Positions 24,001-39,000 of a stretch of DNA of 64,000 bases are shown here, piece after piece. The stretch's first letter is position 1. Every line of letters starts with the position of its first letter. Origin of the DNA: Hanleya hanleyi (taxonomy: Eukaryota > Mollusca > Polyplacophora > Lepidopleurida > Hanleyidae). A program made the position numbers and the translations under genes. The notes below the pieces were generated by a model, which did not search any database, was not told the origin of the DNA, and saw only the letters and a list, made by a program, of their open reading frames with translations. The stretch spans positions 1 through 64,000 of the forward strand of contig JAVTVY010018681.1 in assembly GCA_036873755.1 (NCBI GenBank), in the 5' to 3' direction.

Positions 24001-27000
24001 CAGGCTTTCTGACAGTAACAGGTATCACCATTTTTCAGTCACCATTTGCTGCTTGTAAAGATGTTACAGTGAAGGCTGACCCTCTGCTTCTCAAACAGCC
24101 TCGCTGATTGGATTGAGATTTTCAATGGCAGTCCCGTTTGATTGGCTGGATTGATGATTGGCATACAAGCGCTGTACTCAGTAATAGCTCTCAAAGTGAT
24201 CCGAGCATCGATCAATTGATCGAGGACAGGACCCTGCAAATGAGGCGGTGCCAGTAGGAAATCATGAAGGCAAAAGTACCTTTAAATTTCAGCAAAAATA
24301 TTGAATAAAACAATCTCCTCAAATTACAACATAGTAATAACCTGGATGATACATGTTTGAAAATCTCCAGGAAGAGATCCAAATCCACCTAAAAACTGTC
24401 TAATTATAACAGTGTCTTTATTAAAATTTCAAGCACATGCTGAGATATAAAACCCCACTGTATTCTTGAACATTGTGGTCAGCGAAATATAAAAAAAACT
24501 TTAACCAGAGAAGTTGATCTGGGAATTGTAAGCAGCAGTAAAAATCAATAGCATACAGGGAAAAACCTCAGAATCGTGTTATACAAATCCAAAGTGATAG
24601 TCTTAAGTTAGTAAGAATGGTATAGGTATAATGTTACACATTTTCCTTTTATCTCTCATTTTTCTCAGTTCCACCTAAAGGTGTTTAATATTGACCTTTA
24701 TTAGAAAGCTCTTTGGGTCTGATTACAGGTAAGACTAAATCATAGACGGGAAGGACTAAGTGCACAACAGGAGGCCGCTGTTATTTAACCTTCTACCATC
24801 TATGAATATATCAATCCATGTCAGAAAGCTTAATTCACAGCAGTTCTCTTTAGTTAGTGGCTATGTAAGCCGACCTGCATACAAACATCTTTACTGTCAC
24901 CGTGAGCTCAGAAACATCGCCATAAAACCGGGTCTTTTATCTATCCACAATTAAAGCAATCATCGCAGGGCTTATGTTATTGTCTTACTCAAATTTTGGA
25001 CTTCTATGAATATCCTGGCCTGTTACGGCAGCAATTTTATGATTTGGACTGAATGAGGAGTCATGTAATGTGTTTCAACGGGCTACGTGATCGCAGTCAT
25101 TCGTTTTTGAGGAGTGTGATCACACACCCACACCATCACACTCCTGAAAATCAGCTCAGGAGTGTGAACAATATCACTCCCCAATTGTAAGCCTCACCCT
25201 ATGTTATAACTTGGAGGAGTGTGATATCACACTCCTTAAAATCATTTTTCAAACTTTAGGAGCATCATTCTCAGCACTCCAGCTATTTTCAAAAACGAAA
25301 GACTGGATCGCTGTTGGTCGTCTGTTTCATGAACACCTCAGCTCCAAGGATACATTAATTATTACAACTACACGAGTGAGCATGTTTTATGGTACATCAA
25401 ATGTGGTTAAAGATGCATCAATTTCTAAAATAATGATATTAAATTAATTTGGAAAGGAAGAAGTGGAATTAAAATGGGAATAATCATTTTGTATTTGAGT
25501 ATTTGCGAACGTTAATGCTGATTTTACTTTCGCAAATATCCATTTTACAGACTGCTGACGTGTTATCTGTAAAACTCAATTTGCAACAGTAAAACCAGAA
25601 TTAAAGTCCGCAAATACTGAAATACAACACACTTATTTCCTAATTTTCAACATTCACATATATTGACTTGCCATTATGTCCAATATATGCCCTGCATAAG
25701 TATGCTCGTCATTGAATAAACTAAATTCTATTGACCACATCTCTCAAACTGACTGGATGGTCAGATTGAGCACAGTTTCCAAGCTTCCAGACTATCCCCA
25801 GACTCATCATGGTGGCCACATTAATATTTTATCATATATCTACACCCAGTGTGTAAGAACAAAACCCTACCAAGTCAACTCCTAGCCAGATAATAGAACA
25901 CAGAAAATAGTCAAAGAGACATCCACAATTCATTAACTACCAGCGCCATGCAGAGGTACTGGACCCACAGTATTCATGGTATTGGAAGGGTTCAGTGCAC
26001 AACAGGACCTAAAGGTGTTTAATTAACCTTTACTAGAAAGCTCTTTGGGTCTGATTACAGGTAAGACTAAATTATGGACAGTATTAGGGCAAAGTGCACG
26101 ACAGCAGGCCAATGTTAATCAACCTCCTACCATGCATGAATATATTAATATACGCCAGAAAGCTTAATTCAAAGCTATCCTACCTCTTTAGTTAGTGCAT
26201 ACATACACCTTTACTGTCACAGTGAGCTCGGAAACATCTTCAGAAAACCTCAGTGATCTTTTATCTATCCACAATTAAAGCAATCACAGGGCTTCTATTA
26301 TGGTCTTACTCATGAAGCCATGGGAGAGGAACATCAAAGGAAACATCTTGAGTGAGAGAATATTGTATGAAATGCAAACCTCAAGTGTGGTGGATACCTT
26401 ACCTCGAGCTTTGTTCAATGTTCATTAGTGACATGAATCGCCTACCCTGCTTGACAGGGTTACTGGTCTATCAGTATTGTGGTGAATACATTACCTCCAG
26501 CTTTGTTCAATGTTCATTTATAGTGACATGAATCGCCTATACCCTTGTTGACAGGGTTACTGGTCTATCAGTATTGTGGCTGATACATTACCTCCAGCTT
26601 TGTTCAATGTTCATTAGTGACATGAATCGCCTACCCTGCTTGACAGGGTTACTGGTCTATCAGTATTGTGGTGGGTACATTACCTCCAGCTGTTCAATGT
26701 TCATTAGTGACATGAATCGCCTACCCTGGTTGACAGGGTTACTGGTCTATCAGTATTGTGGTGGATACATTACCTCCAGCTTTGTTCAATGTTCATTAGT
26801 GACATGAATCGCCTACCCTGCTTGACAGGGTTACTGGTTTATCAGTATTGTGGTGGATACATGACCTCCAGCTGTTCAATGTTCATTAGTGACATGAATC
26901 GCCTACCCTGCTTGACAGGGTTACTGGTCTATCAGTATTGTGGTGGATACATTACCTCCAGCTTTGTTCAATGTTCATTAGTGACATGAATCGCCTACCC

Positions 27001-30000
27001 TGCTTGACAGGGTTACTGGTCTATCAGTATTGTGGTGGATACATTACCTCCAGCTTTGTTCAATGTTCATTAATGACATGAATCGCCTACCCTGCTTGAC
27101 AGGGTTACTGGTCTATCAGTATTGTGGTGGATACATTACCTCCAGCTTTGTTCAATGTTCATTAGTGACATGAATCGCCTACCCTGCTTGACAGGGTTAC
27201 TGGTTTATCAGTATTGTGGTGGATACATTACCTCCAGCTTTGTTCAATGTTCATTAGTGACATGAATCGTCTACCCTGCTTGACAGGGTTACTGGTCTAT
27301 CAGTATTGTGGTGAATACATTACCTCCAGCTTTGTTCAATGTTCATTAGTGACATGAATCGCCTATACCCTTGTTGACAGGGTAACTGGTCTATCAGTAT
27401 TGTGGCCGATACATTACCTCCAGCTTTGTTCAATGTTCATTAGTGACATGAATCGCCTACCCTGCTTGACAGGGTTACTGGTCTATCAGTATTGTGGTGG
27501 ATACATTACCTCCAGCTGTTCAATGTTCATTAGTGACATGAATCGCCTACCCTGGTTGACAGGGTTACTGGTCTATCAGTATTGTGGTGGATACATTACC
27601 TCCAGCTTTGTTCAATGTTCATTAGTGACATGAATCGCCTACCCTGGTTGACAGGGTTACTGGTCTATCAGTATTGTGGTGGATACATTACCTCCAGCTT
27701 TGTTCAATGTTCATTAGTGACATGAATCGCCTACCCTGCTTGACAGGGTTACTGGTCTATCAGTATTGTGGTGGATACATTACCTCCAGCTTTGTTCAAT
27801 GTTCATTAATGACATGAATCGCCTACCCTGCTTGACAGGGTTACTGGTCTATCAGTATTGTGGTGGATACATTACCTCCAGCTTTGTTCAATGTTCATTA
27901 GTGACATGAATCGCCTACCCTGCTTGACAGGGTTACTGGTTTATCAGTATTGTGGTGGATACATTACCTCCAGCTTTGTTCAATGTTCATTAGTGACATG
28001 AATCGTCTACCCTGCTTGACAGGGTTACTGGTCTATCAGTATTGTGGTGAATACATTACCTCCAGCTTTGTTCAATGTTCATTAGTGACATGAATCGCCT
28101 ATACCCTTGTTGACAGGGTAACTGGTCTATCAGTATTGTGGCCGATACATTACCTCCAGCTTTGTTCAATGTTCATTAGTGACATGAATCGCCTACCCTG
28201 CTTGACAGGGTTACTGGTCTATCAGTATTGTGGTGGATACATTACCTCCAGCTGTTCAATGTTCATTAGTGACATGAATCGCCTACCCTGGTTGACAGGG
28301 TTACTGGTCTATCAGTATTGTGGTGGATACATTACCTCCAGCTTTGTTCAATGTTCATTAGTGACATGAATCGCCTACCCTGGTTGACAGGGTTACTGGT
28401 CTATCAGTATTGTGGTGGATACATTACCTCCAGCTTTGTTCAATGTTCATTAGTGACATGAATTGCCTACCCTGCTTGACAGGGTTACTGGTCTATCAGT
28501 ATTGTGGTGGATACATTACCTCCAGCTTTGTTTAATGTTCATTAGTGACATGAATCGCCTACCCTGCTTGACAGGGTTACTGGTTTATCAGTATTGTGGT
28601 GGATACATTACCTCCAGCTGTTCAATGTTCATTAGTGACATGAATCGCCTACCCTGCTTGACAGGGTTACTGGTCTATCAGTATTGTGGTGGATACATTA
28701 CCTCCAGCTTTGTTCAATGTTCATTAGTGACATGAATCGCCTACCCTGCTTGACAGGGTTACTGGTCTATCAGTATTGTGGTGGATACATTACCTCCAGC
28801 TTTGTTCAATGTTCATTAATGACATGAATCGCCTACCCTGCTTGACAGGGTTACTGGTCTATCAGTATTGTGGTGGATACATTACCTCCAGCTTTGTTCA
28901 ATGTTCATTAGTGACATGAATCGCCTACCCTGCTTGACAGGGTTACTGGTTTATCAGTATTGTGGTGGATACATTACCTCCAGCTTTGTTCAATGTTCAT
29001 TAGTGACATGAATCGTCTACCCTGCTTGACAGGGTTACTGGTCTATCAGTATTGTGGTGAATACATTACCTCCAGCTTTGTTCAATGTTCATTAGTGACA
29101 TGAATCGCCTATACCCTTGTTGACAGGGTTACTGGTCTATCAGTATTGTGGCCGATACATTACCTCCAGCTTTGTTCAATGTTCATTAGTGACATGAATC
29201 ACCTACCCTGCTTGACAGGGTTACTGGTCTATCAGTATTGTGGTGGATACATTACCTCCAGCTGTTCAATGTTTATTAGTGACATGAATCGCCTACCCTG
29301 GTTGACAGGGTTACTGGTCTATCAGTATTGTGGTGGATACATTACCTCCAGCTTTGTTCAATGTTCATTAGTGACATGAATCGCCTACCCTGCTTGACAG
29401 GGTTACTGGTTTATCAGTATTGTGGTGGATACATTACCTCCAGCTGTTCAATGTTCATTAGTGACATGAATCGCCTACCCTGCTTGACAGGGTTACTGGT
29501 CTATCAGTATTGTAGATACATTACCTCCAGCTTTGTTCAATGCTCATTAGCACAGTGAATCGCCTACCCTGCTTGACAGGGTTACTGGTCTATCAGTATT
29601 GTGGTGGATACATTACCTCCAGCTTTGTTCAATGTTCATTAGTGACATGAATCGCCTACCCTGCTTGACAGGGTTACTGGTTTATCAGTATTGTGGTGGA
29701 TACATTACCTCCAGCTTTGTTCAATGTTCATTAGTGACATGAATCGTCTACCCTGCTTGACAGGGTTACTGGTCTATCAGTATTGTGGTGAATACATTAC
29801 CTCCAGCTTTGTTCAATGTTCATTAGTGACATGAATCGCCTATACCCTTGTTGACAGGGTAACTGGTCTATCAGTATTGTGGCCGATACATTACCTCCAG
29901 CTTTGTTCAATGTTCATTAGTGACATGAATCGCCTACCCTGCTTGACAGGGTTACTGGTCTATCAGTATTGTGGTGGATACATTACCTCCAGCTGTTCAA

Positions 30001-33000
30001 TGTTCATTAGTGACATGAATCGCCTACCCTGGTTGACAGGGTTACTGGTCTATCAGTATTGTGGTGGATACATTACCTCCAGCTTTGTTCAATGTTCATT
30101 AGTGACATGAATCGCCTACCCTGGTTGACAGGGTTAGTGGTTTATCAGTATTGTGGTGGATACATTACCTCCAGCTTTGTTCAATGTTCATTAGTGACAT
30201 GAATCGCCTACCCTGCTTGACAGGGTTACTGGTCTATCAGTATTGTGGTGGATACATTACCTCCAGCTTTGTTTAATGTTCATTAGTGACATGAATCGCC
30301 TACCCTGCTTGACAGGGTTACTGGTTTATCAGTATTGTGGTGGATACATTACCTCCAGCTGTTCAATGTTCATTAGTGACATGAATCGCCTACCCTGCTT
30401 GACAGGGTTACTGGTCTATCAGTATTGTGGTGGATACATTACCTCCAGCTTTGTTCAATGTTCATTAGTGACATGAATCGCCTACCCTGCTTGACAGGGT
30501 TACTGGTTTATCAGTATTGTGGTGGATACATTACCTCCAGCTTTGTTCAATGTTCATTAGTGACATGAATCGTCTACCCTGCTTGACAGGGTTACTGGTC
30601 TATCAGTATTGTGGTGAATACATTACCTCCAGCTTTGTTCAATGTTCATTAGTGACATGAATCGCCTATACCCTTGTTGACAGGGTAACTGGTCTATCAG
30701 TATTGTGGCCGATACATTACCTCCAGCTTTGTTCAATGTTCATTAGTGACATGAATCGCCTACCCTGCTTGACAGGGTTACTGGTCTATCAGTATTGTGG
30801 TGGATACATTACCTCCAGCTGTTCAATGTTCATTAGTGACATGAATCGCCTACCCTGGTTGACAGGGTTACTGGTCTATCAGTATTGTGGTGGATACATT
30901 ACCTCCAGCTTTGTTCAATGTTCATTAGTGACATGAATCGCCTACCCTGGTTGACAGGGTTACTGGTCTATCAGTATTGTGGTGGATACATTACCTCCAG
31001 CTTTGTTCAATGTTCATTAGTGACATGAATTGCCTACCCTGCTTGACAGGGTTACTGGTCTATCAGTATTGTGGTGGATACATTACCTCCAGCTTTGTTT
31101 AATGTTCATTAGTGACATGAATCGCCTACCCTGCTTGACAGGGTTACTGGTTTATCAGTATTGTGGTGGATACATTACCTCCAGCTGTTCAATGTTCATT
31201 AGTGACATGAATCGCCTACCCTGCTTGACAGGGTTACTGGTCTATCAGTATTGTGGTGGATACATTACCTCCAGCTTTGTTCAATGTTCATTAGTGACAT
31301 GAATCGCCTACCCTGCTTGACAGGGTTACTGGTTTATCAGTATTGTGGTGGATACATTACCTCCAGCTTTGTTCAATGTTCATTAGTGACATGAATCGCC
31401 TACCCTGCTTGACAGGGTTACTGGTCTATCAGTATTGTGGTGGATACATTACCTCCAGCTTTGTTCAATGTTCATTAGTGACATGAATCGCCTACCCTGG
31501 TTGACAGGGTTACTGGTCTATCAGTATTGTGGTGGATACATTACCTCCAGCTTTGTTCAATGTTCATTAGTGACATGAATCGCCTACCCTGCTTGACAGG
31601 GTTACTGGTCTATCAGTATTGTGGTGGATACATTACCTCCAGCTTTGTTTAATGTTCATTAGTGACATGAATCGCCTACCCTGCTTGACAGGGTTACTGG
31701 TTTATCAGTATTGTGGTGGATACATTACCTCCAGCTGTTCAATGTTCATTAGTGACATGAATCGCCTACCCTGCTTGACAGGGTTACTGGTCTATCAGTA
31801 TTGTGGTGGATACATTACCTCCAGCTTTGTTCAATGTTCATTAGTGACATGAATCGCCTACCCTGCTTGACAGGGTTACTGGTCTATCAGTATTGTGGTG
31901 GATACATTACCTCCAGCTTTGTTCAATGTTCATTAATGACATGAATCGCCTACCCTGCTTGACAGGGTTACTGGTCTATCAGTATTGTGGTGGATACATT
32001 ACCTCCAGCTTTGTTCAATGTTCATTAGTGACATGAATCGCCTACCCTGCTTGACAGGGTTACTGGTTTATCAGTATTGTGGTGGATACATTACCTCCAG
32101 CTTTGTTCAATGTTCATTAGTGACATGAATCGCCTACCCTGCTTGACAGGGTTACTGGTCTATCAGTATTGTGGTGAATACATTACCTCCAGCTTTGTTC
32201 AATGTTCATTAGTGACATGAATCGCCTATACCCTTGTTGACAGGGTTACTGGTCTATCAGTATTGTGGCCGATACATTACCTCCAGCTTTGTTCAATGTT
32301 CATTAGTGACATGAATCACCTACCCTGCTTGACAGGGTTACTGGTCTATCAGTATTGTGGTGGATACATTACCTCCAGCTGTTCAATGTTTATTAGTGAC
32401 ATGAATCGCCTACCCTGGTTGACAGGGTTACTGGTCTATCAGTATTGTGGTGGATACATTACCTCCAGCTTTGTTCAATGTTCATTAGTGACATGAATCG
32501 CCTACCCTGCTTGACAGGGTTACTGGTTTATCAGTATTGTGGTGGATACATTACCTCCAGCTTTGTTCAATGTTCATTAGTGACATGAATCGTCTACCCT
32601 GCTTGACAGGGTTACTGGTCTATCAGTATTGTGGTGAATACATTACCTCCAGCTTTGTTCAATGTTCATTAGTGACATGAATCGCCTATACCCTTGTTGA
32701 CAGGGTAACTGGTCTATCAGTATTGTGGCCGATACATTACCTCCAGCTTTGTTCAATGTTCATTAGTGACATGAATCGCCTACCCTGCTTGACAGGGTTA
32801 CTGGTCTATCAGTATTGTGGTGGATACATTACCTCCAGCTGTTCAATGTTCATTAGTGACATGAATCGCCTACCCTGGTTGACAGGGTTACTGGTCTATC
32901 AGTATTGTGGTGGATACATTACCTCCAGCTTTGTTCAATGTTCATTAGTGACATGAATCGCCTACCCTGGTTGACAGGGTTACTGGTCTATCAGTATTGT

Positions 33001-36000
33001 GGTGGATACATTACCTCCAGCTTTGTTCAATGTTCATTAGTGACATGAATTGCCTACCCTGCTTGACAGGGTTACTGGTCTATCAGTATTGTGGTGGATA
33101 CATTACCTCCAGCTTTGTTTAATGTTCATTAGTGACATGAATCGCCTACCCTGCTTGACAGGGTTACTGGTTTATCAGTATTGTGGTGGATACATTACCT
33201 CCAGCTGTTCAATGTTCATTAGTGACATGAATCGCCTACCCTGCTTGACAGGGTTACTGGTCTATCAGTATTGTGGTGGATACATTACCTCCAGCTTTGT
33301 TCAATGTTCATTAGTGACATGAATCGCCTACCCTGCTTGACAGGGTTACTGGTCTATCAGTATTGTGGTGGATACATTACCTCCAGCTTTGTTCAATGTT
33401 CATTAATGACATGAATCGCCTACCCTGCTTGACAGGGTTACTGGTCTATCAGTATTGTGGTGGATACATTACCTCCAGCTTTGTTCAATGTTCATTAGTG
33501 ACATGAATCGCCTACCCTGCTTGACAGGGTTACTGGTTTATCAGTATTGTGGTGGATACATTACCTCCAGCTTTGTTCAATGTTCATTAGTGACATGAAT
33601 CGCCTACCCTGCTTGACAGGGTTACTGGTCTATCAGTATTGTGGTGAATACATTACCTCCAGCTTTGTTCAATGTTCATTAGTGACATGAATCGCCTATA
33701 CCCTTGTTGACAGGGTTACTGGTCTATCAGTAAGCCGTGGTGGATACATTACCTCCAGCTTGTTCAATGCTCATTAGTGACATGAATCGCCTACCCTGCT
33801 TGACAGGGTTAATGGTTTATCAGTATTGTGGTGGATACATTACTCTCCAGCTGTTCAATGCTCATTAGTGACATGAATCGCCTACCCTGCTTGACAGGGA
33901 TATTGGTCTGCTGGGTATTGTGGTGGGATACATTACCTCCAGCTTTGTTCAATGTTCATTAGTGACATGAATCGCCTACCCTGCTTGACAGGGTTACTGG
34001 TCTATCAGTATTGTGGTGGATACATTACCTCCAGCTTTGTTCAATGTTCATTAGTGACATGAATCGCCTACCCTGCTTGACAGGGTTACTGGTCTATCAG
34101 TATTGTGGTGGATACATTACCCAGCTTTGTTCAATGTTCATTAGTGACATGAATCGCCTCTACCCTGCTTGACAGGGTTACTGGTTTATCAGTATTGTGC
34201 AGTATTACCTTACCTCGAGCTTTGTTCAATGTTCATTAGTGACATGAATCGCCTACCCTGCTTGACAGGGTTACTGGTCTATCAGTATTGTGGTGAATAC
34301 ATTACCTCCAGCTTTGTTCAATGTTCATTAGTGACATGAATCGCCTATACCCTTGTTGACAGGGTTACTGGTCTATCAGTATTGTGGCTGATACATTACC
34401 TCCAGCTTTGTTCAATGTTCATTAGTGACATGAATCGCCTACCCTGCTTGACAGGGTTACTGGTCTATCAGTATTGTGGTGGATACATTACCTCCAGCTG
34501 TTCAATGTTCATTAGTGACATGAATCGCCTACCCTGGTTGACAGGGTTACTGGTCTATCAGTATTGTGGTGGATACATTACCTCCAGCTTTGTTCAATGT
34601 TCATTAGTGACATGAATCGCCTACCCTGCTTGACAGGGTTACTGGTCTATCAGTATTGTGGTGGATACATTACCTCCAGCTTTGTTCAATGTTCATTAGT
34701 GACATGAATCGCCTACCCTGCTTGACAGGGTTACTGGTCTATCAGTATTGTGGTGGATACATTACCTCCAGCTTTGTTCAATGTTCATTAGTGACATGAA
34801 TCGCCTACCCTGCTTGACAGGGTTACTGGTTTATCAGTATTGTGGTGGATACATTACCTCCAGCTTTGTTCAATGTTCATTAGTGACATGAATCGCCTAC
34901 CCTGCTTGACAGGGTTACTGGTCTATCAGTATTGTGGCGGATACATTACCTCCAGCTGTTCAATGTTCATTAGTGACATGAATCGCCTACCCTGCTTGAC
35001 AGGGTTACTGGTCTATCAGTTTTGTGGTGGATACATTACCTCCAGCTTTGTTCAGTGTTCATTAGTGACATGAATCGCCTACCCTGCTTGACAGGGTTAC
35101 TGGTCTATCAGTATTGTGGTGGATACATTACCTCCAGCTGTTCAATGTTCATTAGTGACATGAATCGCCTACCCTGCTTGACAGGGTTACTGGTCTATCA
35201 GTTTTGTGGTGGATACATTACCTCCAGCTTTGTTCAGTGTTCATTAGTGACATGAATCGCCTACCCTGCTTGACAGGGTTACTGGTCTATCAGTATTGTG
35301 GTGGATACATTACCTCCAGCTGTTCAATGTTCATTAGTGACATGAATCGCCTACCCTGCTTGACAGGGTTATTGGTCTATCACACCGCCAGTACCATACA
35401 CTCATTCATGCCTACAGATAAGAATCGAACAGGACTCGGAGCGGCATGTGCAAAATCATCAAATCAGTTGGCGACTATTGTCTGTATTGTTCACAAACAT
35501 TGGATCAAATCAAGCAGGCCACTGCTCTAATATTTCTGAGGTAATCTGTTTCGGGTTATCTTGACCAGACAAAAGGTATTCTGTAACAGGTATTTTGGGG
35601 TTCAATACTTGTTTAACACAAAAGATTATGAAAACTGACAGGGGTCTCTTAAAACTGAAAGTGAAAATGGGAAACCTCAGTCGATAATGCATACAATAGT
35701 CAAGTCTGAGGACAACAATGGGTCAAGACCCAGGAATTTTCAGCTTCACAAAGGCTTGGACAATGCATCCTTTCATCAAGTATCAAGCAAAACCTCCAGG
35801 AGAACTGTTCTACTGTGGACGTTTCCGGAAAGTGTCTGATCTTCCCCTGAGTAACTGCCGCTCTTTAAGGTTAGAGGTATGAAAAGCTGCTTCTGGGAAG
35901 TAGTCACCTCACTCTCAGTTTCAGCAAAGGCATCCGCAATTATTTTGAATAATATATTGATAACTGTTCCAGTATATTTGTTTGAAAAAACTAGTCCATT

Positions 36001-39000
36001 TATATTTCTACATGAACTGATACATCCTGTATACATGTACATAAGAAGGTTAATTTTCTAGAAAACAGAATATTTAATTACTAAAACTAATGGTGAGGGC
36101 CTTTGGTAATTACCGGAAGTTCTCTGCACCAATACGCCATTAGTGTAGCAAGGGAGATAAAACCCTTTCCGAATTAAGCTACACACTAGATGGAATACTG
36201 TCAAAAATAGCATTTTCTCAAGCTCAAAAGACTTGAAAATTATTGATCCTGCAGTTCTGATATTGGCTCAGACCATTCAATGTCGAAAGGAAGAAAATCT
36301 TACTGCCGCGACTTCCCAAATTATGATCCACTTCCCAGTTCTACCAAGTAGACATGCTTAATCCTTCAGCCCAAGTCACAGATAGCTTGACCTCATGACC
36401 TCTCTGAACATGCCCATATTTGAATGAACTAGAGCATAGTCTGAGGATGCACACATTTAATCAAAATGATCAGTAAGGCATAGATACATATTGGTGGTTA
36501 ATGTTTCACGAGTAAGTTGAATGGGATTGCATCGGGTGGCGGTGGAAATGATCAGTAAGCATGCTTACAAGATACCCGCCTGATACACATTTGATAGAAA
36601 TTGACGAATATTTGTAGTGGAATATAAGTATACATGTTATAGTAGTTTACGAGTAAATTCATTTAGATTGCGTCTGGTGGCGTCACGGTATGTAACTAGT
36701 TGACAATGAGACCTGTTCGGCCACGACTGCGGTTAACGGATTGTCTATGCATGTTATGCTCCGGACACGAAATGTTACGGAGCGACAGAAAATTTTGCCC
36801 CCAGGTGGCGCCACCTGTAGATGCATATGCGCCATCCCGAGCTAGGTCTCATGGTATGGTAGCTACATACAAAATTTGAGAAGAATCTAATCAGCGGTTG
36901 TCAAGTTATGCTCCAGAAACGAAATGTTATGCACCAACTGAGAAAATTCTGCCCATAGGTAGCGCCACCTGTAGACGCACACGCGCCGAACACAATCCCA
37001 AGCGAGGTCTCATGGTATGGTAGCTATATACAAAATTTGAGAAGAATCCAATTAGCTGTTGTCATGTTATGCTCCGGAAACAAAATATTACGGGCCGACA
37101 AGAGAAAGTTTTGGTACTAGGTGACGCCTCCTGTAGACGCACATGCGCCAAACGCAATCCCAAGCGAGGTTTCATGGCATGGTAGCTGCATACCAAATTT
37201 GGGAGGAATCCAAGTAGCGGTTGTCAAGTTATGCTACGGAAGCGAAATGTTATGGACCAACAAGAGAAAGTTTTGACCCTAGGTGGCACCACCTGTAGAC
37301 GCACATGCACCAAACGTACTCCCCAGCGAGGTCTCATGGTATGGTAGCTGCATACCAAATTTGAGAGGAAATGTTACGGACGGACGGCCGTACAGACGGA
37401 TGGACAGACGTGCGGACGGACGTATGGACAAGCTGAAACCAGTATACACTACGTAATCGGGGGGTATAATCAAGCAACAGGCAATGTGTCGTATAGTTTG
37501 TTCCCTTCTGGTTGTTCTGAATTCAAATGTTCATATCCGTGAAATTTTTTACTTAAGAGACACCCCCGTGTTGTTTTCTCTCGGACTTCACAAGAGTTTG
37601 TACTCCAGCTTTTTCTCCGCATAAACTGGGCCTTCATCTAAATATACTGAGATCTGACGAAGGTTGCATATTGCCCCAAAACAGCCGTCCATTCATTGGC
37701 TGATATTTCAAACGGACAGTTCGAGTAACAACTGTTAAGCCCTCATCAGAGTGCAAGAGTGCAGGGCCTGGTATGGAGTATACAGTCTACCTGCATTATG
37801 GGAGATGGTTTAATCCTGTTTAATCTCACTATAATTTACCAAACTGTGTTTGTGTGTTTGTTTGTGGTACCGTACAGCCACAGTTTGGGTGGAAAGGTCA
37901 TCAAACTTCATCAGGACATTATTGGGGTCAATGCAGGTAATAGTCAGGGTTGTTAGGGATTTTTTGGTTCACATTCTTCCAAAAGCACCAAATTTGGCCC
38001 ATATGTCGCCCATACCATACTATTTCGATTTTTGACGGGCGCCAAGATGAGCGCCCCGTGGGGCTGCCATATTGGCGAAATTCAATATGGTCGCCAACCG
38101 GGTTAGAGGTCAATCGTAGTTAAATAACTAAAAGGGCTAGAAATATGAATAATAACACTTTTTAGTGGTTTTGGGGGTCGGGGAATCTGATTGTGCTCTT
38201 ATTTCAACGATTTGAGGTCAAGGTCACCATAACGGTCATTTTGGGGACAAATTTGCCATTATCAGTGGTTTTGGGGCAAGATATATAAACTGCCTCATTC
38301 TATTGGTTTCCGGGGTGGAGTAACCCGAATCGGGCCTTATTTTGGCGAGTCGGGGCAATATTTCATTTGAGAGTCGCGATAGAGGTCATCCGAACCAGAG
38401 GTCAGTTGTAGGTAAAACACCAAAAGAATCACAATACCATAGGGGATTGTGGCATTTGGAGAATCCGATTCTGATCTTATTTTGAAGATTTGAGGTCACC
38501 CCATTGTGGGGTCAAAGGTCAAAGATCAACAGTTACCACTAAGAACAATCGAACGAAGATTATTCAGGAACAAGTTTCATTAAAATACTTCGGAGAGACA
38601 TCTGCTGACAAAATGCTATAACTATGCCGCTATGTGTATTTAAATGTTTGAAATACAATACAAAAACCGCTTTAACAACAATACACCAATGATTATTAAT
38701 ACCTATACCGTTCTCAAGAAACTGTGAAGTCGGGTCGCACCCAGTAAGGCTGTGGAAGAGGGGTAGTGCCAAGGATTTTGACGGACCGAGATCGGAACAA
38801 ATGGTATGGACTGGAATGTCACAATATTTTTTTGCAGTACCGAAGCCCACCAAGAGTTCCGATAGACAGAGGGTCTCCAAAGACCGGACATCGCTGTCCA
38901 TCGTGTGAACATAGGCTGTTGTATGACCCTGCTCCGTGGCATTTGCTAGATGCAGGAGGACTCTGGTGTCCGCCTCTGAATGGTGGCACGGTTGAAGTAT

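Noticed and set aside
26574..35530. Repeated 77-108-codon plus-strand frames in the 92-bp satellite
   Set aside because: They recur with the monomer, have no splice or domain support, and are open only because neighbouring monomers share the same frame after two length variants.
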